Below, in pieces: positions 11,606-26,661 of a DNA stretch of 64,000 nucleotides; the stretch's first letter is position 1, and the number at the start of each line of letters is the position of its first letter. Location of the stretch: the NCBI GenBank assembly GCA_026027325.1, contig JAMSLZ010000009.1, positions 620,001 to 684,000 on the forward strand. The letters are read 5' to 3'. The position numbers and the translations under genes were made by a program. This DNA comes from Actinomucor elegans (lineage: Eukaryota; Mucoromycota; Mucoromycetes; Mucorales; Mucoraceae). The notes under the pieces were generated by a model. That model saw nothing but the letters and a program-made list of their open reading frames with translations, was not told where the DNA came from and made no database searches.

Positions 11606-14600
11606 ATGGCAGAAAACTGCATATCATTAATCGTTGCACTGAAGGGCTGCGAGAGTATAGAAGCTGATGGACACATTATTTCCATTGGAAATGGTGCCAA
11701 CACCAACACAGTCCGTAGCTTAGCTGCTGAAAAGTTGGGATTAGCTGTTGGTTTGGATAATATTATCCTTGAGACGGCTTCTGGTATTATTTTGACAGAA
11801 ATCGAAAAAGTAAGATTGCAACAAGTCGTATATATCAGCCTTGTAGAGAAAATCAAAGACACTATCCCTGGCCCTCGTAGATTGCCTATGGTCGGCAATC
11901 TTTATGATATGATGCCTGATCTGTATGTATCAACAAGTAATTTCACAAAAAAAGCTTATTTAAATTTTTACCTTTTCTCGTATCACAGTGCCGCAGGTTG
12001 GGCAACTCAGTTTGCGACATATGGTTCTCTTGTTAATGTCTGTATCTTGAGCACGGAGATGGTTGGCACTAACGATCCTGCTATTGCTGAATTGTTTGTC
12101 AAAGAATCGGAATTTTTCACCAAAAAGATTACCAATACTTTAAAGGAAATCAAAGATTTTGCTGGTAATGGATTATTCACCTCAGATACCGAGCACGATG
12201 AGTGGCAATTGGCCCATAAACTTCTTATGCCCGCCTTTAGTCCTAGAGCTATCAAGGTAAATCAAATGACTATAGAAAAAAAAAATACACGCTTTAACTG
12301 TATTTTTTTTTTCATATTACGTAAAGGCATATCAACCTGAGATGGGCAGGATTGCACAGGAAACTATGAAGGTTCTCAGCGAGTATAAACCCACTGATAA
12401 AGTGGAAATTCTCGACTGGTGTACAAACTTGACATTTGAAACTATTGGGCGTCTCGGATTCGGCTATTCTTTTGATTTAATGCATCGTGATAATCCCACC
12501 CATCCTTTTATTGAAGCCATGGCTTATGCACTCAGTAACAGTGTCGTTCGCTTCGCTAGACCAGGATTTTTCAAGAAACTACCACTCGAAAGCAATCGTC
12601 GCTGGGAAGAAGGCAATGACTTGATGCGTTCTATTGTCGACAAGGTCATCCAGGATCGCAAGAACGGAGACCATGCTAAAGATACGGAAAAAGATCTTTT
12701 AGGTTTCATGCTGAATGCCCGTGATGAACATAATCTTGGTTTATCTGATGAAAATATTCGTGATCAAGTCATTACTTTCTTGATCGCCGGTCATGATACA
12801 ACAGCAAATACTTTAGCTTATGTATTGTATGAATTATCCAGAAACCCTGATATTGAGGCTAGAGTACTTCAAGAAATAGCTAATGCTGGTATCACGTCTG
12901 ACAAATTGCCTACAGTTGAACAAATCAGCAGCTTAAAGTACCTTAGTAGAGTTTTGAAAGAGACACTTCGTCTTCATTCTCCTTTGAGAAACATCAGTAA
13001 GTATTGTAAGAAGGACTGTGTTGTTCCCGGTGGTTATCGCATCAAGGCCGGTACTGCTTGTATTGTCTCTGTGACAAATATGCATTTGAATCCCAAAGTC
13101 TATCCCGATCCTCATCGATTTGATCCCGAGCGATTTACTCCCGAAGAGGAGCAAAAAAGAACTATCTACTCTTGGCTTCCATTCAGTACAGGTCCAAGAG
13201 CATGTATAGGCGCAATGTAAGAAAATATCACGACTTAAGCATGGGTACCGATGCTAATTTTATGTGCTAGGTTTGCTTTGCAAGAAGCAAAGACTGTTCT
13301 TAGTATGTTCCTTCATAAATTCAAGTTTTGTTATGGTAAGTCAAATTTACAAATATATGAAAAGTATATTGATAATTCGGTATTAGATGGTCCTCCTGTT
13401 CAATATGACCCTTACCAAGCAACTACTAAGCCTCTTAATATGTTTATGACCATTCACCCTCGTACTGACTTCCCTGAGCCTCGCGAAAATATTGTTCTCG
13501 AAAAGAAAACTGATCAACGCATAGATGAAGGCATTTCTATGTCAACATTTAGCTCTTACAAAGCTACTACTGTTGGATCAATCGAGTTGCCTAAGGCAAC
13601 TTTCCTTTTTGGCACCCAAACTGGTACTGCTCAAGATTACGCTAATCAATTAGCTACCCAAGCTAAACGTTTCGGATTCAAGGATATCACTCTTTGCGCC
13701 ATGGACCATTGGGAGGTCATCACATCTGGACAATATGACAAATCTAAACGCAACGCTAATGAACTTGTCGTTATTTGCACTTCTACCTACAATGGTCAAC
13801 CCCCTGATTCTGCAGAGAATTTTAACAAATTTTTGGATTCCCAATGTCAAGCTAGTAAGACTGACACTCTCTCTGGTATCAAATATGCCGTATTTGGTCT
13901 AGGTAACAAGAACTGGAGAACTTATCAAGACTTCCCTCGCAAAGTCGATAGCATTTTTGATAAACTTGGTGCCGACTGTTTCTTTGCTCAAGGTGCTGGT
14001 AATGCGGATGTCGACATGGATTCAGATTTCAATGAATGGTGCACTCACTTTTGGACTCACACTTTGTATTCATTTGGCATCGCTGCTTCTGAATCCAAGC
14101 CGGTTGTTCCTACAGCTTCTTCCAGTAAACTAAGCCAACAGAGCATTGTGAAGGTACAGTTTGTTCAGCCTTCTAATAAAGAAGCTTGGGAAGCTGGTGT
14201 TCACAAACGTAATGGTGAAGCCGAGGCTATTCTTTACACCAACCGCGAGCTTCAAAGTGAAGGGTCTCCTCGTAGCACTCGCCATGTCGAAATCGACATT
14301 TCCAAGTTGAGCCCTATTGGAGACAAAGATCGTCTTTACAATGCTGGTGATCATTTGGAGGTTTATCCTGAGAACGATAAAGCAACAGTCGATGCCATTG
14401 CCCTGAACTTTGGTTGGATCTTAGACTCTGTCTTTGAGATTGAACAAGAAACCCTCTCTGATGTTTCCCCACGTTCATTAGCCAAGAATATTGTTGGTCC
14501 TTGCAGTATTCGTAACATGCTTACTTATTATGCAGATATTTCCTCAGCTCCTTCTCGCGCCGTCCTTGCTTGCTTTGCCACTCAATTGAAGCTTGTTGCG

Positions 14601-15458
14601 CCTGAAACCGCTACCACCTTTGAAAAGGTGATTATGCCTGATACCACTAGTGAAGATCAATACCCAGACTTTGTCAAGAAGCATAGAACGCTCTTGGATT
14701 TGCAGCGCGCTTATCCTCAGGTCAATTGTTTAGATTTAGGTCAATTCTTGGCCTCTGTCCCTGTTATCCAGCCTCGTCGTTATTCCATCGCCTCTTCTCC
14801 TTTATCTCACCCTACCTCCGCTCATTTGACCGTTGGTATCGTTGACGATGTCTTTAACAACAAGCATTACAATGGTTTAGCTTCGTCCTTCTTGAAGCGA
14901 GGCTTTGAGGGTTTAAAGATTCGTGCCAATTTGAAATCTTCCAAGAGTTCTTTTAGCATGCCTGCCGACCCAAGTGTTCCCTTGATCATGATCTCTGCTG
15001 GTACTGGCTTCTCTCCTTTCCGTGGTTTCCTTCAAGAACGTGAGGCTCAACTTAAGCAAGGTGAAAACGTAGGTGAGACTGTCTTGTTCTTTGGCTGTCG
15101 CCGTAACAACGAGGATTTCATCTATCAAGACGAACTGCAAATTTACAAAGAAAAGAAGGTTTTGAACCGTTTGTATACTGCCTTCTCCAGAAATGAAGAA
15201 CAATCGCCATTTAAATATGTTCAGCATCAGCTTTTGGCCAACGCTGCCGAAATTTGGAATATGATCCATCCTTCTGATCCTAACGTGAAACCAGCTGCTA
15301 TTTACATCTGCGGTAGCGGGGCTATGAGTCATGATGTTCGTCGCGCTTTCTCTAGCATGGTTATCTCATATGGCATGGCTTCCAGTGAAGAAGAAGCTAA
15401 GAACTATATTGATCAACTTATTGAAGAAAAGCGTTATTTATGTGATGTGTGGGGTTAG
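11606..15458 (+). CDS. Self-sufficient cytochrome P450-reductase fusion (CYP505 type)
   Basis: A one-chain monooxygenase like fungal P450foxy: an N-terminal P450 fused to an NADPH-P450 reductase; relatives hydroxylate fatty acids near the omega end. Exons 11606-11922, 11989-12256, 12327-13216 and 13271-15458 join in phase to 1220 aa. P450 landmarks are the PGPRRLP hinge (about residues 88-94), I-helix AGHDTT (about 349-354), K-helix ETLR (about 407-410), DPERF and the heme loop FSTGPRACIG with the Cys ligand near 488. The reductase has an FMN motif (GTQTGTAQDY, about 606), FAD motif RRYSIASSP, NADPH motifs ISAGTGFSPFRGF and GCRRNNEDF, and the C-terminal CDVWG. About 85 residues precede the hinge with no membrane anchor. 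All key residues are intact. The substrate is inferred from family only. Confidence 0.95.
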
Positions 15459-16656
15459 TACCGCGTTGATGGAACACAGTTAATTTTTTTTCTCTATATA
15501 TTGTTATTCCAATCTTTTGTGTATATATCATTTAACGAAATAAAACAGGAATTCTCTGTCACTAATAATCCCATTGTATTTATCTTGTTCCACTTTCAAT
15601 GATGCATATTTGGCTTCCAATTAAATGATCGTTCATTAGTCCACAGCGCTGATGGGCGTTATTTCCTGGGCTTATTAAGTTCTAATGGCATACCTTACGG
15701 AGGGACACTGTGGGTAAAATAAAAACAGAGTGACATATAGTCATCAGTGGAAAAAGTACTATAGAAACACATAAAAGCGCTACTTTGGCAGGCTAATCAT
15801 CTGGTGCCTGATACCACATCTAATCCAATTTTCATGTGCAACTGCAAACAAAGCACTAATGCATAATTGGAACTACAAGAAACAAAGTTAGGTTATGGTC
15901 CACGTCTCTAAAATGCCGCTATTGTTATCAAAAATGTGTAGAGGTATCCTTATCACTACTCATAAGGTTGTAATTTGCTTTTATTGGTCATATTTAGAGT
16001 GAGATCTTGGATTTACTTTTTTTTTTTCGCTTAATTAACGACATAAACATTACTTGACTCGATGGCCTGTTTCTGGTGTCCATATCATATTGCCTTTGGG
16101 AAGAAGGTGAAGGTTGTGAATTACAAAGACACAAGATAGATAATAATACAGCAATGGTATTGAAGTCAACGTAAGATTTAGATAACAGATGTAACAATGC
16201 ATATTAGACAGGGTCGCTGTTTAGCTATGATTTTTGACCAAGGTTAGTCGAGATCCATCATGTTGCACTATGTCATTCTCTTAACAAAATTAGAATGGAC
16301 TGGTATCAATTGAGTTATCTAGGAGAAAAAGATTTTACCAGAATAAATCATCTATTTCATTACCATCAGTTCATTTTGGAACACTTGTTAGTAATGATAT
16401 GAATGTGATGTTTAGCTAGACCTAATGCATCAAAATTCTTCGGTTTATATCCACACTTAGTTATACTCTAAAAGTGCTATTATATACTCGCTGAATCGTC
16501 ATAGTTTTTTGGTTTGTATAGCTTAGATTTAGTAGTTCTACTTTATTCTTGTAGATATACTTTTTACAAGTGATAAGGATATTTATGTTGGTTATACTAG
16601 TAATTTCCATAAAATATTACTTGCGGTTTAATTAAAGTTCTTATTGAAAGGTAATC
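15459..16656. other. Convergent intergenic region
   Basis: Lies between the 3' ends of the P450 fusion and the GH47 mannosidase. It contains the P450 poly(A) signal and a fragment related to the dispersed repeat near 16237-16265. No gene is seen. Confidence 0.6.
15539..15544 (+). terminator. Polyadenylation signal AATAAA of the P450 fusion
   Basis: AATAAA about 80 bp after the stop codon, preceded by T-rich sequence. Confidence 0.5.
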
Positions 16657-18683
<2,027 letters not shown>

Positions 18684-18724
18684 AGTTTAGTTTAAATCAA
18701 AGAAGAAACACAAAGAAAGAAAGG

Positions 18725-18734
18725 TATATATAAT
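18725..18734 (-). promoter_or_regulatory. TATA box of the GH47 gene
   Basis: ATTATATATA on the minus strand, about 42 bp upstream of the ATG at 18683. Confidence 0.5.
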
Positions 18735-18967
18735 GGAAACATAACTCATCATTCAACAATGTACATCCTAGAACACATACTTGATCGGAATATAATAAAA
18801 GGATCATAAATATGTGCTTCCCAGCTGTGTTTTCCATACAAACATTATCGAGAAATGCTCAAGGAAATACCACAAAAGTCAAATAGGCTTCCGTCTCTAA
18901 ATGATACCGTAACTTCCAGACTTGTGTATCAGTAGAACAAAGAATGTCCCCGTTTATTATGTGTTAT

Positions 18968-20053
18968 TTACTCTAATGCATCTCCCCATTGATTCTTTCT
19001 TGTGGGACCAACTTTCTGTAAGGCCTCTTCTCTTGTACGCGGTAACTCTTGTCCATTACCATCAAGTTCGGAATTATTCATTAATTTTCTTGTTCTCTCT
19101 GCCTTTGATTTGGCAATTTCCGCTACATCATCAGGGTTCTTTTGTGCCTCCATTCTAATCCTTGACCAAGTGTTATTTGGTAGGTTTTCGGATCGAATCT
19201 TATCCCAGACGCTAGGCTGAGCAGGTTGATTACGATTTTGCTGTATTTGAGTTCGAGAAAGAGGATCTGTTTCATCTGTAACATCCATTTCTCCACTACT
19301 AGAATGCCCATTGCCCCAAGCTAAATATGTACAAATGAGAAACTATCGAAATTTTGTTTAATTAATGTTAAAAACTTACATCCATCACCGCCACTTATAT
19401 TTTCATTGATATCAGGCGAGAATTGGTCTTGTGGACTTTGGGCTTCATGAAGTTCTTGAGGCGTCATTTGATGTGGTCTCATTGATGGAGCATTTTCTTG
19501 TCGACTGTTATTCGTAGGTCCTAGAGCCCCTTGTCTTCCTTTCATTGCTTCGAGTCTAAAGTTTACGCAGTTTAGTTTATAAGTTTATACCAGGGAAGCT
19601 TATCAACTTACTGGACTTCTCTCACAACATTGATAAGGCGTTGGGGATTGGGCAAGGTGTTTATCGTTTTCACACCTGCTAAAGCGCCTGAGATTAAGCC
19701 CATTTGGGAGCCCATAAGAAATCCACCACCTGTCAAGGCAAGCAGCTGGATAGGATTGAACTTTTTCGCTTTACCTGGTCAACTATGTTATTCAGTAAAA
19801 GTTTTCTCTCTACATTGACTTTTTTTTTTTTACAATACCTAAAAAGAAGGCAGCGGAGGCGCCTGCGAGACCGCCAGTATAAGCTAAAAGAAACATTAGT
19901 ACATGGAATATACCACTTCTCGCACCATTTCTTACTGTGAGTTTGGAGTTGATCTCTTGCAGTGTCGATCGCTTTCACTTCTTGCTCTGTTAGATTGTGT
20001 TCCTTCACTTTTTCGCGTACGCGTGCATAAACATCGTCATTAATGGCAGCCAT
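18968..20053 (-). CDS. OCIA-domain-like small membrane protein
   Basis: Exons (high to low) 20053-19936, 19883-19839, 19774-19612, 19555-19380 and 19320-18968 join in phase to 284 aa. The N-terminal third has a charged helix (VREKVKEHNLTEQEVKAIDT), then two glycine-rich hydrophobic segments (YTGGLAGASAAFFLG and LALTGGGFLMGSQMGLISGA) separated by the basic KAKKFNPIQ. This layout resembles the OCIA domain of OCIAD1/2 and its fungal relatives, which sit in mitochondrial or endosomal membranes. The C-terminal two thirds are polar and probably disordered (RTREEALQKVGPTRKNQWGD near the end). The gene prediction is firm because of phase agreement across four introns. The family name is a tentative recall and the function is unknown. 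Confidence 0.72.
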
Positions 20054-22815
20054 TTTTGAATTATTGCTTTTGAAAGGTGTTCATTCAAACGTGTTCAATT
20101 ATGCCCTAGCGCTATGATATAATAGTGACTTTTGCGGTCGGACAAACTGCTGGTATTGAGAAATCTGAAAAAACTCAGTAGTAAATAAGAAGCTGATTGG
20201 ATATCAAGAACAAATAGAAATGGACTTTCGCATTGAACTGTACTACCGTAAAATTATCTCGATTTTTATTGGCTATCGGTGATTTACAATATAATTGCGC
20301 CTTGTTGAGGCTCGCTCAAACCTGGGCTGATCTACTTTTTTTAACGGTACACTGTTTTTGGTATTTTTTACAAAGTATATGTTGCATCTAATGGTACCAA
20401 TATAATTTGGCATTCTATTGTACTTGTTGTGTTACCATTGATAAAAGATAATTTTGTGAATCCTTTAGAAATGCAGCCTTAACTCCAGTATTTGATGTTC
20501 AATTAAAAAAAGTTTACAAGCTCTCAGATAAACAGAACCTACATTATTAATAAATCATGCTTCTCAAAAGAAGTCTTCGCGTTCTGCAAAGCTTTTTAGG
20601 CGTAAACTGATACTCTTAGTCTTTTTTCAGACTTCAATTGTCACCTCATTTTTGACATTGCCAATTTCAGTTCAATGTTGGATTTTAAGACTAGTACATC
20701 CTATTGATAATATCTATTAGAACTATCGCCCTGTTGAAATACTAAATAAGTAAAAGGTTATAAGTTACATAAAGTTTAGATACACCAGATCTGTAGATCT
20801 CTCGATCGATTCCGGTAAATTGACGCATCTGACTAGCAATCCATCCTTAGAATGAGCTACTGCATTTATTTCTATAATAATGCTATCCGCCTAATTGTAA
20901 ACTGATGTATACCACTGCAAAAAAGAAAAAGAAAAATATAAAATTTTGTAGCTTTTCTGTGCTCGGGAATGAAATTTACTTCTTCGTTTTCTTATGCAAC
21001 TTAGACCATTCAATGATGTATTAAAACATTTATAATTTGCAATACTTAATAAAATTATTGTATCTGCCCTGGCTAATAAGACACGACATTTTAGCCGAAA
21101 AGGGTATATAATTTGCATCTTTCAGGTTAATTTGGATTGCTCTATACCAATTTGTAAGCCGTAATCTGCTACTTGCCGAAATCGCTTTAGTTTTGTATTC
21201 CTTGCATGAAAATATATATGTAACTATGGCTACTAACTAGATAAAGGGACGAAACAATTGTCATCCTCAGCTAATTCAGATGTTTATGTAAAACTCAGAA
21301 ACGTAATCCTAAAAGACGACGAGTATGCGTTTTGGATTTACGCACACAAAAGGCTGCATTAAATAAAAACTTTTTCGAATGATACGACTTTGTATAAAGA
21401 ATTTGCTTCACAGCGTAAAAATAGTTATAATCGGAGTTGTCTACCACCAGTTTAATTTTGTATACGGTTACGATAATACATCAAACAAATAGAATGTATG
21501 TGTTACTACATATTTCCCAGCCACCGTAATAGCTTTAATCTGGCTTTTCAATCTATTCTAGATACAATGATTTGATTTGAAGAGTTTTGGTTGAATAAAA
21601 AAAAAAAAGGGTTGAGGAAGAGATGAAGAGGAGTTTCCAAATTCAATTTCAGTTATCCAATCAAGTCAATGTCCTGTTCACAGCGCGCGGCAGCGGTGAG
21701 CTCAGCATAAATCAATTTTTAACAAACCAAGCAGAATTAGACCAATATAAAGGCAAGAGAAACCGCATAAGTACGTTTTATGGGAGAATGATTAAGAATC
21801 AATGCATATGGAGCACTCAAATTAAAACAATACATGTGTTTTTAAGATATATTCAGCGCAGCGCGTCTTCATTTTTAACAGGCGTCTTTTTATCTAGGTG
21901 ATTACTCACACGAAAGCTTGTGGCGCAGTTGCGTCAAGTGAATACATTGGAGCCTTCATATTATTTGTGCATTCTCAGTACCAGTGAATATTCTCATTAG
22001 GAATTTGTTTTTTCTTTAGGTGAATCTACCATAGGGGTATTGAACCTGACAGATCTTTGAATAAATAACCCTAGGAACTGAAACTTTTGATTGAGCCTGT
22101 TCCGTCTCAATTCTAGTATCACGAAACATTGCCAGCGTCCCCCAAGATCTTCCGGATCACAAAAACCGCCAATTAAAGTCGAGGGCAACTAGCGCCTTAG
22201 TATTGCCAAGCCCATTCTGTCTAAGATGCTATCTTGAAGTGATCTGTCTTACAGTCAAAATCATAGATACTATAATAGGATGTGTCTTGCAGCTGTTGTC
22301 TCTTTGGATATGTTACCATTCACAAAACTTTGTTTGGTAATACAGTTGGTTTGAATATGATTATACGTACTCTTCTCCTTTCTGGAAGCCTATTAAGGAA
22401 TATTGGTCCGAGGTATACAAGTTGCTTGACCGCTCAGTTGAAAAAATGGATTAATATGAAAGGTTTGGTATGTTTTAGAAGAATGTTTGATCACTAAGTT
22501 TACATAATGACTGTTCGATTGGATACCTATGTTTGATAAGCAGTGATTTCACGCGTTTTCTGATGAGTTTATCTCTAAGAAAGCGCGAGAGAACACAAAA
22601 CATGTGGAAGAAACTGATGTTCGGGGCACGAAAAAAAATAAATCACGATGTCCAGACTTCTTCTTGCCTTTATTTGCTCCTTTTCTCTGTGGTTTTCTAG
22701 TTCCTTGCAGTGATTAGTATATAATATCGAAAAAGGCTCATAATAGCGCAAGTAAGTCTTAATAAACTTGAGAAACCTAAAGAAAACCAACGTTTTTTTT
22801 GGTTATAGAAAGTAA
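20054..22815. other. Gene-poor region
   Basis: No gene is recognised. An open frame at 21623-21901 (+, 92 codons, ATG after an A-rich stretch) has no recognisable domain. A copy of the dispersed repeat lies at 20792-20870. The last about 150 bp should hold the promoter of the RRM gene. Confidence 0.55.
20792..20870 (+). repeat. Dispersed GATC-rich repeat, copy 1
   Basis: Starts with GATCTCTCGATCGATTCCGG and ends with AGAATGAGCTACTGCATTTATT. The 22-bp end is identical in the copy at 55466-55542 and spacing from head to tail is nearly the same (55 and 56 bp). The 20 bases at 20792-20811 also recur exactly, inverted, at 31425-31444. Confidence 0.6.
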
Positions 22816-24491
22816 ATGGCAAGTTCTGAAGCAAGTACAGCAGCTGTTACCGTAGATGGCAAACAGAAGAGCAATAAGCCCAAAACTCCACGAGGTACAC
22901 CTTCTCCAGAGGCTCATATCATACCCACTTCTCCACCTTACCCACCTTATGGTTATATTGACCCAGCTCAACTAGCAGCCAATGGATACGAAGTCTCTTC
23001 TGATCCTGTCAATTTTACAACCTACGTGTATCCTCTCAGTCCTCAATTCTCGGTCCAGTATTATCCTGATTATGCCACTGGCTATCAAAGCTATCCAGGT
23101 TCTCCTGCTTTACACCCTCAATCTCCACCCATGAATCCTACTAGTCCACCTTTTAGTCCTACCTTTTCATACCAACAAGGTATCACACTTTCACCTCCTA
23201 CACATGCTTACGTACTTCCTCATACGCAACCTTTTCCACCTCTTCATATCTCTTCACCGGTTTTGACTGGTACTTCGATACCTGGATCTCCTCCCCACCA
23301 ATATCATCTTCCAGGACCCTATATTATTCAAACAGATAATAGAGTGAATAAACGATCACAGCAGCATAACTATCACCAACAACAGATTCATCAACAACAG
23401 CAACAGCAATTACAGCACCATCTGGAACAAGAATTGAATTCTTATCACACGCACAATATCTATGTGCGTGGATTAGCTTCTTCCACGACTGATGCTTCCT
23501 TCTTAGAGATGTGCCAAGTGTAAGTTTGCCTTGCTTATTATGGAACATGCAATAACAAACGGGGGTTTAATGTGTAGATATGGAAGCATAGCCTCTTCAA
23601 AGGCCATCATTGATCAAAAGACGGGTGAATGCAAAGGTTATGGATTCGCCATGTTTCATAATGAACAAGAGTGTGAGGGGGCCATTGAAGGTTTGAATAA
23701 AGCAGGACTTCAAGCGTCTTTTGCTAGAGTTGGACAAGTAAGTTTCTATTGGGGTGAAGCATCCAGTTTGCTTATATACATGTCTAGGAATCCTTCAGCT
23801 CGCGTCTTAGACATCTTCAAGATGAAACATCTACCAACATTTACATCTCAAACTTGCCTTTGGATATTTCAGAACAAGTAAGTTTGATTGATTTCGTATT
23901 TCTAGCAACCAACCAACTGTTAATTAGAAATTGGAAGAACTATTCCAACCATATCAAACTGTATCTAATCGCATTTTACGTGATCCTCAATCTGGTATGA
24001 GTAGAGGTGTTGGCTTTGCAAGGTAAATGCCATAATAAGCTACAGGACCTATTCTCATTGCATCTTTTGATAGATTGACAGACCGTGAAGCAGCTTCAGC
24101 AATTATCGAACGATTTAATGGACATACAATTGAAGGATCTTCTGCCCCTTTGCAGGTCCGTTTTGCTGATTCGCCTGCTCAAAAGAAACTAAAGAACCAA
24201 ACTGCACGTAAACGCATGATTAGACCTCAAGATTTCCAACCTATGGCTAGTTTCTCTATGAGACCCATGATGCCAATTACACCAGAAACCATGCTTGGCA
24301 TTGCGCCTGCTGTTTCTACCTCAACTCCTCGTCCCCAATACTATGCGGATCAGCAGCAGTAAGTTTTAATCAGTGTTTTATATTTATGATTTTGACAGTT
24401 TCCTAGATTTGCACCCAAATCAAATAGTGATCAACAAGATATGCTAGTACAAACAATGGAAGAAAAGCTAAACATCTCTACTGAAACGTGA
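22816..24491 (+). CDS. Tandem RRM RNA-binding protein (RBMS/MSSP-like)
   Basis: Probably binds single-stranded RNA, controlling mRNA fate. Exons 22816-23519, 23578-23737, 23788-23877, 23928-24022, 24074-24358 and 24407-24491 join in phase to 472 aa. The first about 210 residues are Pro/Tyr/Ser-rich with many SPP repeats, then Gln/His-rich (about 180-205), typical of phase-separating or activation regions. RRM1 has IYVRGL (RNP2) and KGYGFAMF (RNP1). RRM2 has IYISNLPLD and RGVGFARL. A short Met/Pro tail ends in EEKLNISTET. The domain order with two closely spaced RRMs resembles RBMS/MSSP proteins. The final acceptor was chosen at 24405-24406 because it keeps a longer open frame than the alternative at 24397. 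It is convergent with the pseudouridine synthase, 41 bp apart. Confidence 0.88.
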
Positions 24492-24532
24492 TTGTAACAA
24501 GACAAGTGTAATAAATAACATTAAAATCGAGT

Positions 24533-26247
24533 TTATTCGTCCTTATTGTCCAAGAAGGTATTTCTAAACTTGAGAGGCGCATTTTTTTCATCAAAGTCTG
24601 GCTCTGCCCAGAAGGGCAGTTCTGTTTCATACTCCCAGCCATTACAAGAGTAACGCCAGGCATGCAAAAAGATACACAATTGGTCATAATTTTTGCCAAA
24701 TACTAGAGAAGCACTGCATTCTGAACATCTGGTCTCGTCTAATACAACGTCTTGGGATGGTATCACATCCTCAGGCTCGTCCCAGTCTTCCATAGGTGAA
24801 TACTCGAACAGTTTATCCACTAATAATCGAGCATCCTTTTCTTCCATACGCTCACCAGGTCTGATCCATGGAGCCCAAGATGTGCCATTGCCGTACAGAG
24901 GATCATTGGAAATAGGATAACCCAAATAACGTAAATGCACTCGAATCTGATGCGTTCTGCCTGTCAAAGGCTTACAGCGCACGACACTCGTTTTTCCATT
25001 ATAACTGATACGTTCAAATTTGGTTACTGAGGCTTTTCCATCGTCATGCACATAATTGACAGACATTTTATGAGAGATACATTTGATAGGTGCATCACAA
25101 GTAATCTCACCGCTAAAAAAAAATGAGGATGATGCTATTAGTTATTTGCTTGTTACAGGGCTCCTTTTATATATATTTATATATACTTACTCTGGGAATT
25201 TGCCATCGACTCTACATACATATTCTTTTCTAATTAATCCTCCAGACATTTCTCTTTCAATTTGTTTGGCGCGAGCAGAGTTTCTTGCAATCAACATCAA
25301 GCCAGAAGTAGGTAAATCAAGTCGATTGGCAGCTATACAGTATCAATTAATACCAAAATCGATCCCTTTGTGCAGTGTTAACTTACGATAGAGTTTTGGT
25401 ATATTGCGCTCTTTCTTCAAGACATGTACAATTGTATTATGACGATAGCGACCAGCAGGGTGCACAGGAATCCCTCCAGGCTTGTCCACGACAAAAAGAT
25501 CATCGTCTTCATGCACAATCTTGATAGGTTGGTCAGTACAAGGTGGTTCATGACGATGGATCTTGTGTCCAATCACATCTTGAGTTTGAATCAACGTATC
25601 CACTGTAACTTGCTTGTCATTGATGGTCAATAACCCTCTCTCAATGGCATAACGCTATGGAATAGAAATAGTAATTATGAGTATAACCATTGCTACATGT
25701 TGAGATCTCGCAATGTTCGCCGCTGGAGTCTGAGATTTCATTGCAAAGGCAAGTACTTACATAATAGTCTTCACTGCGATCTCTAAATTCAGAAGAAAAT
25801 ACTTCTAGTAAAGAACGGCCTAACCAGCGACCCTTTGCAAAAGACTTGTATTCGAAATAATAAGGCTTCACTTTACGCATTTCTGCACCGAAATCAAAGA
25901 ATTAATACAAGAGTAGGATTTACTGTTAAATTTGCATTTCAGGTACCATTTTCGAAGTAGTAAATAGCAGTATGCATGTCATCGACTTCTCTAAAGTCAT
26001 TACTCTTTCTTCTTTTATGTCTTTTCTCGGGTGGGATCTCTCTACTCTTAGCGAGACGGTAGTAAGGATTCTCTTCAGCCATTTTACGTTTTAATGCTTG
26101 TCTTTCTTTGCTTGTTAGTTTCTTTTTAGGCTGTGAAATGGTTAGATCTAGTCTCGATCTCATATTTTGCTTATGAGTTACCTGCTCGGGTGTCTCTTCA
26201 ATATCTTTCTTTTCTAAACTAGCCGTTTGTTCTTGATTCAAGCTCAT
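24533..26247 (-). CDS. RluA-family pseudouridine synthase (Pus9/Rib2/RPUSD2-like)
   Basis: Isomerises uridine to pseudouridine in RNA; the closest known relatives act on tRNA position 32 or on mRNA. Exons (high to low) 26247-25947, 25882-25761, 25654-25387, 25332-25191 and 25112-24533 give 470 aa. A basic N-terminus ([15 protein letters not shown]) precedes an S4-like segment ([16 protein letters not shown]). The catalytic core has [19 protein letters not shown] (motif I), [12 protein letters not shown] with the catalytic Asp (motif II), and [18 protein letters not shown] (motif III). A C-terminal extension has CSEC and a late Trp-rich segment. The Asp and both Arg-rich RNA contact motifs are intact. 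Substrate RNA cannot be told. The bidirectional region toward eL42 is about 280 bp. Confidence 0.92.
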
Positions 26248-26526
26248 TGATCTACTTTTTATAAATAAAATGAAGAAAAAAAAGAGAGAGATCCCGGTAG
26301 ATTCTTCGAAACTGGTTTATATAAAAAATTCAAAAAAAGCCACTGGATATCAGTTTCTTCAAAACGGTAAATCGTTAAATATAATCTATCAACAAGCAAC
26401 TGCATTTGATAAGTGTATTACTTTGCATAACGAGACATTTATTTCAATCGAAAGAGAGAATGTAATTTTAATGGATTAATTGACCCAAACGAGTAAAATA
26501 AACAATAAAGGATTTCGAAAAGCAAT

Positions 26527-26628
26527 TTAGAAAACAAGAGCAGCACCCTTGGTCTTCTTGTCACCACCCAATTCGAAGTGCTTACATCTCTTGATGGAGA
26601 GTTGCATCTTGTACTTACAGGCTAATTA

Positions 26629-26661
<33 letters not shown>

